From: Chloroflexota bacterium
GTDB lineage: Bacteria > Chloroflexota > Dehalococcoidia > UBA3495
Reading direction: 5' to 3'
Length of the DNA stretch: 11,397 nt
NCBI GenBank assembly: GCA_002697005.1
Contig: NZUD01000072.1
Coordinates: 1 to 11,397, forward strand
Below the pieces are notes generated by a model. It was not told the DNA's origin and made no database searches. It saw only the letters and a program-made list of their open reading frames with translations. This document shows positions 7,821-11,397 of this stretch, one piece after another. Position 1 is the stretch's first letter, and the number at the start of each line of letters is the position of its first letter. The translations under genes and the position numbers were made by a program.

Positions 7821-8191
7821 CGTTTTGGCGGGCGGCACCCGTTGTGGGGAATGGGAGTTACATCCCGGATACTCGTCACGAAAAGCCCTGCGCCTTGGAG
7901 AGACCGAATCGCTGCTTCTCGTCCCGCTCCTGGGCCTTTTATCAGAACATCTATTTGCCGAAGACCAGAGTCCATCCCCTTTCGGGCGACCTGCTCAGCA
8001 GCACGTTGGGCGGCGAATGCGGTCCCTTTGCGGGAGCCTTTAAAACCCACAGTTCCAGCGCTGGCGGTAGCAATCACATTCCCCTGAGGATCAGTGAGGC
8101 TCACCAGCGTATTATTGAAAGTGGAGTAGATATACGCCCGCCCTTGGGGCACCGACCGGCGCTCGCGGCGCCTCGTCCTGGGTCTAGCCAT
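7808..8191 (-). CDS. rpsK: Ribosomal protein S11 (uS11)
   Basis: Small-subunit platform protein near the E-site mRNA path. The 127-residue product shows AYI-STFNNT-VS-TD-QGNVI (19-40), [19 protein letters not shown] (44-62), [15 protein letters not shown] (85-99) and the invariant end [18 protein letters not shown] (110-127). The N-terminus is a short arginine-rich arm. The ATG has only a weak AGAGA-type ribosome binding site. It lies 30 nt after rpsM and 10 nt before rpsD, the usual rpsM-rpsK-rpsD order. Confidence 0.98.
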   Translation of the reverse strand: MARPRTRRRERRSVPQGRAYIYSTFNNTLVSLTDPQGNVIATASAGTVGFKGSRKGTAFAAQRAAEQVARKGMDSGLRQIDVLIKGPGAGREAAIRSLQGAGLFVTSIRDVTPIPHNGCRPPKRRRV

Positions 8192-8221
8192 AAGTAATTC
8201 TCTCTAAATCCTATATACTTA

Positions 8222-8611
8222 CTACTTGCCGCCGCTGCGCCTACCGCGTCCAGCGACTGTCCGGCGAGGGCCCTTACGAGTTCGGGCATTAGTTTTGGTG
8301 CGCTGTCCAGCTACAGGGAGGTTCCTCCGGTGCCGCAAGCCCCGGTAGGAACCAATTTCGATTAGCCGGCGGATATTCTGGTTGACTTCCCGGCGAAGGT
8401 CTCCCTCTGATATATAGTCTCGGTCGACCAGTTCCCGGATACGGTCGATCTGTGTTTCAGACAGCTCGTTCATTCGCGGGGGAATCAGCGGGTCAAGATC
8501 CGCCTTTATCAAAATCTCTTCGGCGATTTTGGGGCCGATACCATAGATACTGCGGAGAGCTATGTGAGCTCTCTTACGGTCGGGAACGTCTACACCAGCG
8601 ATACGGACCAC
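8222..8611 (-). CDS. rpsM: Ribosomal protein S13 (uS13)
   Basis: Small-subunit head protein that bridges to the large subunit and touches P-site tRNA. 129 residues: RIAGVDVP (3-10), IYGIGP (22-27, helix-hairpin-helix turn), then [13 protein letters not shown] (88-100) and [15 protein letters not shown] (102-116), ending in a basic tail. It starts at GTG with a near-perfect AAAGGAGG (8618-8625) 6 nt upstream, one of the best ribosome binding sites in the window. It heads the alpha-operon part of the run, 46 nt after rpmJ. Confidence 0.98.
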   Translation of the reverse strand: MVRIAGVDVPDRKRAHIALRSIYGIGPKIAEEILIKADLDPLIPPRMNELSETQIDRIRELVDRDYISEGDLRREVNQNIRRLIEIGSYRGLRHRRNLPVAGQRTKTNARTRKGPRRTVAGRGRRSGGK

Positions 8612-8657
8612 TCCGGGCCTCCTTTAACTTCTCCACCTGTGTTGGATATTGCTTAGG

Positions 8658-8771
8658 TTAGCCTTGCCGCTGTGCGTGTCTGGCATTGGAACAGATGATT
8701 CTGACCACGCCCTTACGCTTTATAACACGACAATTATTGCACCTGGGCTTAACCGATGCTGATACTTTCAT
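8658..8771 (-). CDS. rpmJ: Ribosomal protein L36 (bL36), zinc-ribbon form
   Basis: Smallest large-subunit protein, binding 23S rRNA. Only 37 residues, so it is easily overlooked. It begins [11 protein letters not shown] and ends RHAQRQG. The zinc ligands are complete (C11, C14, C27, H32), which makes it the C-plus form. The ATG at 8771 is preceded by AAAAGG 8 nt upstream. Gene order infA-rpmJ-rpsM is the standard bacterial one. The stop is TAA at 8658-8660. A hairpin separates it from infA. Confidence 0.97.
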   Translation of the reverse strand: MKVSASVKPRCNNCRVIKRKGVVRIICSNARHAQRQG

Positions 8772-8787
8772 GATTAATGCCTTTTAT

Positions 8788-8813
8788 CTGTTTAAACCGG
8801 TTGTTTCAAACAG
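8788..8813 (-). promoter_or_regulatory. Stable hairpin between infA and rpmJ
   Basis: On the minus strand CTGTTTGAAAC (8813-8803) pairs with GTTTAAACAG (8797-8788) over loop AACCG, giving 10 pairs with a single bulged G. The structure begins one base after the infA stop and ends just before the rpmJ ribosome binding site (AAAAGG). No U tract follows, so it is not an intrinsic terminator. It could protect or process the mRNA or modulate rpmJ translation; this is inference. Confidence 0.5.
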
Positions 8814-8814
8814 T

Positions 8815-9033
8815 CTATTTGAACCGATAAGTAATGCGACCTCGAGTCAGGTCGTATGGGGACAGTTCTACCAAGACTCGGTCGCCGGGAAGGACGCGGA
8901 TGAAGTGCATCCTAATCTTTCCGGAAACGTGAGCCAACACTTCGTGGTCGTTTGGAAGTTCAACGCGGAACATCCCGTTAGGCAACGCTTCTTTAACGCT
9001 AGCCTCGACTTCAATCGCTTGTTTTTTCGCCAT
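8815..9033 (-). CDS. infA: Translation initiation factor IF-1
   Basis: Binds the ribosomal A site during initiation and helps IF-2 and IF-3. With ATG 9033 the protein is 72 residues, the family norm, beginning [20 protein letters not shown] and carrying the OB-fold core with [41 protein letters not shown]. An upstream in-frame TTG would add ten residues (start 9063), but family length and an AGAGGA sequence 3-4 nt before 9033 favour the shorter form. Flanked by map (29 nt before the longer start) and rpmJ, as in many bacteria. Confidence 0.98.
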   Translation of the reverse strand: MAKKQAIEVEASVKEALPNGMFRVELPNDHEVLAHVSGKIRMHFIRVLPGDRVLVELSPYDLTRGRITYRFK

Positions 9034-9092
9034 AAATCCTCTTCGCGGACAGATTTTCGCCAATCCGGACTGAATACCGAAAGTTCGTGTGC

Positions 9093-9899
9093 CTAACTAT
9101 GGACGGTCAGAATCTCCGGTCCGTCTTCGGTTATGGCTATGGAATGTTCGAAATGAGCCGATAGCTTGCCATCGGCAGTAATCACGGTCCATTCGTCATC
9201 CAAAATTTTCGTGTGCCAATCGCCCAAGTTAAACATGGGCTCTATAGCGATGCACATCCCAACCCGCAGCAAGGGTCCCATGCCTGCTTGCCCGTAATTA
9301 GGCACTTGGGGATCTTCATGCAGGAAGCGCCCTACGCCGTGCCCTACGAACTCCCTAACAACGCCGTAGCCCCGGCTTTCTCCGTAGGCCTGCACCGCAG
9401 CGCCGATATCGCCGACTCGACCCCCGGGTTGGGCAGCTCGGATACCTTCTTCCAAACTTATGCGTGTATCCTCCATCAGAGTGATGGCTTCCGGCGTCAC
9501 CTCACCAACTGGCAGAGAAACCGCCGCGTCACCGATGAACCCCTCGATGGTGGCACCCACATCAACTTTGACAATATCCCCTTCTTGGAGGATCCGTTTG
9601 CCAGGAATTCCGTGGACAATCTCCTCATTCACCGAGGTGCATATACTAGCCGGGAAACCATGATAACCCATGAAGGTCGGCTTAGCTTTTTGGCGTGTAA
9701 TCTCTTTGTACGCTATCTCGTCTAGATCTTTGGTGGTCATACCAGGAGCCACCGCAGCCTTCAAAAGGTCGATAACGTTACCCACTATCTTCCCCGCACG
9801 ACGCATGGAATCTAGCTCTTGAGGGGACTTAACCGTAATTCCCCCAGAGTAGGTGGACGGCGAGTTCGAAGCGGTCTTTGGTTTTTGGCCGCTATTCAC
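9093..9899 (-). CDS. map: Methionine aminopeptidase, type I
   Basis: Removes the initiator methionine from nascent proteins using a two-metal site. 268 residues from GTG 9899. Metal ligands and catalytic residues are all visible: His96, Asp113 (VDVGA), Asp124 (GDAAV), His187 (GHGVGR), Glu220 (IEPM) and Glu251 (FEHSIAIT). Relative to the usual start at the K-P-E---MR-AG block there is a short Ser/Pro/Gly-rich lead of about 22 residues, without the SH3-like zinc motif of the longer type Ic enzymes. AGGAG lies 12 nt upstream of the GTG, a little far. The secY-adk-map-infA order supports the call. An 18-codon upstream ORF overlaps its start by four bases. Confidence 0.96.
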   Translation of the reverse strand: MNSGQKPKTASNSPSTYSGGITVKSPQELDSMRRAGKIVGNVIDLLKAAVAPGMTTKDLDEIAYKEITRQKAKPTFMGYHGFPASICTSVNEEIVHGIPGKRILQEGDIVKVDVGATIEGFIGDAAVSLPVGEVTPEAITLMEDTRISLEEGIRAAQPGGRVGDIGAAVQAYGESRGYGVVREFVGHGVGRFLHEDPQVPNYGQAGMGPLLRVGMCIAIEPMFNLGDWHTKILDDEWTVITADGKLSAHFEHSIAITEDGPEILTVHS

Positions 9900-9952
9900 T
9901 GTTGTATTCTACTCCTGATTGACTGACTTGGGAACCCAACCAAATTTTTCAT
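9896..9952 (-). CDS. Candidate 18-codon upstream ORF overlapping the map start
   Basis: In the 81-nt adk-map spacer an ATG (9952) opens an 18-codon frame whose TGA overlaps the GTG start of map (GTGA). The AGGAG site for map lies inside it. A weak GGTGG lies about 9 nt upstream of the ATG. Such overlaps are used for translational coupling, but a frame this short can arise by chance. The peptide ([18 protein letters not shown]) has no recognisable attenuation motif. Confidence 0.2.
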   Translation of the reverse strand: MKNLVGFPSQSIRSRIQQ

Positions 9953-9980
9953 TCGTCGAATCCACCGATTTATCGCTATA

Positions 9981-10631
9981 TTATGCACCTAGCGTTGAGA
10001 TGATTTGATTGTTTACATCGTCGACCGTGTTATCGCCGCATATCTCACACAGTAAACCGCGTTCAAGGTAAAACCTAAGCACTGGCGTAGTTTCGGAGTT
10101 GTAGACCTTTATCCTTTTTTGGACAGCTGCGGAAGCGTCGTCCGCTCGTTGATAGAGTTCTCCACCGCATTGTTCGCACACCTTGTCTTCCTCGCCCTCA
10201 CCTATGGAGTGAGGCGCTTGGCAGGCACGGCAGACGAAACGTCCACCGAGGCGGCGCATAAGTTCCGGTTCGGAGACGTCGATATGAATCACTTTGTCCA
10301 GGTCGCGGGACTTACCGACCAATTTCTTTTCCAGTTCTGATGCCTGGTTGGTGTTCCTGGGAAACCCGTCAAGAATGAAACCTTCGCCATCAGGAATCGA
10401 CATAACCCTGTCCAACATCATATCGATGGTTACTTCATCAGGAACTAATTCCCCGTTGTTCATATACTCTTTGGCCCGCAGTCCCAGAGAAGTTTCTTGC
10501 CCCAAATGATGCCGGAAGATATCACCTGAACTGATGTGAATCACATTCAGGCGGTCGCGAAGGAGTTGCGCCTGGGTGCCTTTTCCAGCCCCCGGAGGGC
10601 CGAATAGAACTAATCTCAAACCTTGAGCCAT
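9981..10631 (-). CDS. adk: Adenylate kinase, zinc LID form
   Basis: Interconverts ATP plus AMP with two ADP, keeping the adenylate pool balanced. 216 residues. P-loop GPPGAGKGT (11-19), AMP-binding DGFPR (88-92), and a LID domain with four cysteines C134, C137, C152, C155, a structural zinc site typical of Gram-positive and many other bacteria. The RADD block (162-165) and KR-KVY follow. An extra CEIC pair (C195, C198) sits near the C-terminus where most family members have none. Placed between secY and map, as in most spc operons; the ATG is one base after the secY stop, so translation is probably coupled. Confidence 0.98.
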   Translation of the reverse strand: MAQGLRLVLFGPPGAGKGTQAQLLRDRLNVIHISSGDIFRHHLGQETSLGLRAKEYMNNGELVPDEVTIDMMLDRVMSIPDGEGFILDGFPRNTNQASELEKKLVGKSRDLDKVIHIDVSEPELMRRLGGRFVCRACQAPHSIGEGEEDKVCEQCGGELYQRADDASAAVQKRIKVYNSETTPVLRFYLERGLLCEICGDNTVDDVNNQIISTLGA

Positions 10632-10655
10632 ATTACCGAAGGAATCCTTCGTAAT
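10632..10655 (-). promoter_or_regulatory. Hairpin over the secY end and adk ribosome binding site
   Basis: On the minus strand ATTACGAAGG (10655-10646) pairs with CCTTC-G-GTAAT (10642-10632) over an ATT triloop, giving 10 pairs with one bulged G. The AAGGA that would serve adk lies in the stem, and the structure ends at the base before the adk ATG. A ribosome finishing secY would melt it, so it fits translational coupling of adk to secY. The structure is seen; the role is inferred. Confidence 0.5.
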
Positions 10656-11397
10656 TCCGCATCATCAATTGCGCCTCAAGTTGACGTAACGTATCCAGGC
10701 CCACACCAACCATAATCAACAGGCTTGTGCTGCTCAGGGATATCGCCTGGACATCAGTGATGAGAGAGGCAATATAGGGCATTATTGCGATAGTACCCAA
10801 AAATAAAGCCCCACCCAGGGTTATACGTACAATGACCCGATTCAAATAATCTTGGGTCGGCTTTCCAGGCCGGATACCTAAGACGAACCCTCCGTTTTTC
10901 TGCAGATTTTCGGCCAACTGTTGTTGATTGAATACCACGAGAGTGTAGAAAAACGTGAATATCACAACCAATACGAAAACCATCACCCAGTAAAGAGGCG
11001 AACTCGGTATCAGCAATGCTGCGAAGAAGTTCGCGACATCGCCGACCCATGTAGTGTTGGTGGCAAAATAGGTAGCTATGGTGCCTGGCAGAATCACTAT
11101 TGAAAAGGCAAAGATCAGTGGAATCATACCCGCTGAATTAATGCGCAACGGTAGATACGTGGCTCCGCTCTGGCGATACATCCGACCGCCCCTGAATATA
11201 CTGCGTCCGTATTGCACGGGGATGCGCCGGTGGGCTTCATTGAACATCACTATGGCTGCAATAATCAACACGCCAATCAGAGCAAAGAAACCGATTCCCA
11301 ATACGTTGTCGCGGTCCAAGAAGCCTTGGGTCAACAATCGAGGGAATCCAGCTACTATGCCGGCGAATATTATCAGCGAGATTCCGTTTCCAATGCC
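10633..11397 (-). CDS. secY: Preprotein translocase subunit SecY, C-terminal part (5' end outside window)
   Basis: Central channel protein of the Sec translocon in the cytoplasmic membrane. The frame is open to the right edge, so the beginning is missing; 254 residues are visible. It starts with the conserved GIGNGISLIIFAGIVA segment, followed by several hydrophobic membrane spans, the LPLRIN-AGMIPLIFA block, the cytoplasmic AENLQKNGGFV-GIRPG-PT loop, and the end ST-LLIMVG-GLDTL-QLEAQLMMRNYEGFLR, all standard for SecY. The stop TAA is one base before adk. No frameshift or unusual insertion is visible in this part. Confidence 0.98.
   Translation of the reverse strand, partial: GIGNGISLIIFAGIVAGFPRLLTQGFLDRDNVLGIGFFALIGVLIIAAIVMFNEAHRRIPVQYGRSIFRGGRMYRQSGATYLPLRINSAGMIPLIFAFSIVILPGTIATYFATNTTWVGDVANFFAALLIPSSPLYWVMVFVLVVIFTFFYTLVVFNQQQLAENLQKNGGFVLGIRPGKPTQDYLNRVIVRITLGGALFLGTIAIMPYIASLITDVQAISLSSTSLLIMVGVGLDTLRQLEAQLMMRNYEGFLR

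Noticed and set aside
9034..9063. Longer IF-1 starting at TTG 9063
   Set aside because: Adds ten residues not typical of the family; ATG 9033 gives the normal 72 residues and has a ribosome binding site.
9929..9940. TTGGG/CCCAA inverted repeat in the adk-map spacer
   Set aside because: The loop would be only 2 nt, or 4 nt with a 4-bp stem; too weak to call a terminator or regulatory hairpin.

Overview
This is an ordinary, densely packed bacterial housekeeping segment. The gene content, a Zn-ribbon S4, a thermotogal/archaeal-type AhcY and the general look of the proteins suggest Chloroflexota, perhaps the Dehalococcoidia/SAR202 side. That placement is my impression from sequence and gene order and has not been searched. 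I see no mobile element, CRISPR array, tRNA, rRNA or toxin/defence system.

Layout. The plus strand (1-3565) carries the 3' part of ahcY, then metK, a strong terminator, and a phosphoglucomutase/phosphomannomutase family gene. AhcY and MetK sit next to each other in the methyl cycle: MetK makes S-adenosylmethionine and AhcY removes the S-adenosylhomocysteine left after methyl transfer. Positions 3566-3912 form a convergent junction. It holds a strong bidirectional terminator and one doubtful 73-codon ORF.

The minus strand (11397 down to 3913) is one long run of 13 genes in the order secY (partial), adk, map, infA, rpmJ, rpsM, rpsK, rpsD, rpoA, rplQ, truA, rplM, rpsI. This is the end of the classic spc operon fused to the alpha operon and then to truA-rplM-rpsI. 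Gaps are mostly 1-80 nt, no internal intrinsic terminator is visible, and the run ends at the terminator at 3852-3889. Products cover protein export (SecY), adenylate balance (Adk), N-terminal Met removal (Map), initiation (IF-1), both ribosomal subunits, the RNA polymerase alpha subunit and tRNA pseudouridylation (TruA). rpmJ (37 aa) is easily missed because of its size.

Part 2. I did not find a convincing new system. The best second-look items are small RNA-level structures at gene junctions: a 10-bp hairpin with one bulge covering the adk ribosome binding site, a similar 10-bp hairpin right after the infA stop, a 6-bp hairpin just ahead of the metK ribosome binding site, and alternative small hairpins between the ribosome binding site and start of rpsD. 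There is also a 63-residue acidic C-terminal extension on RpoA and an 18-codon upstream ORF whose stop overlaps the map start.
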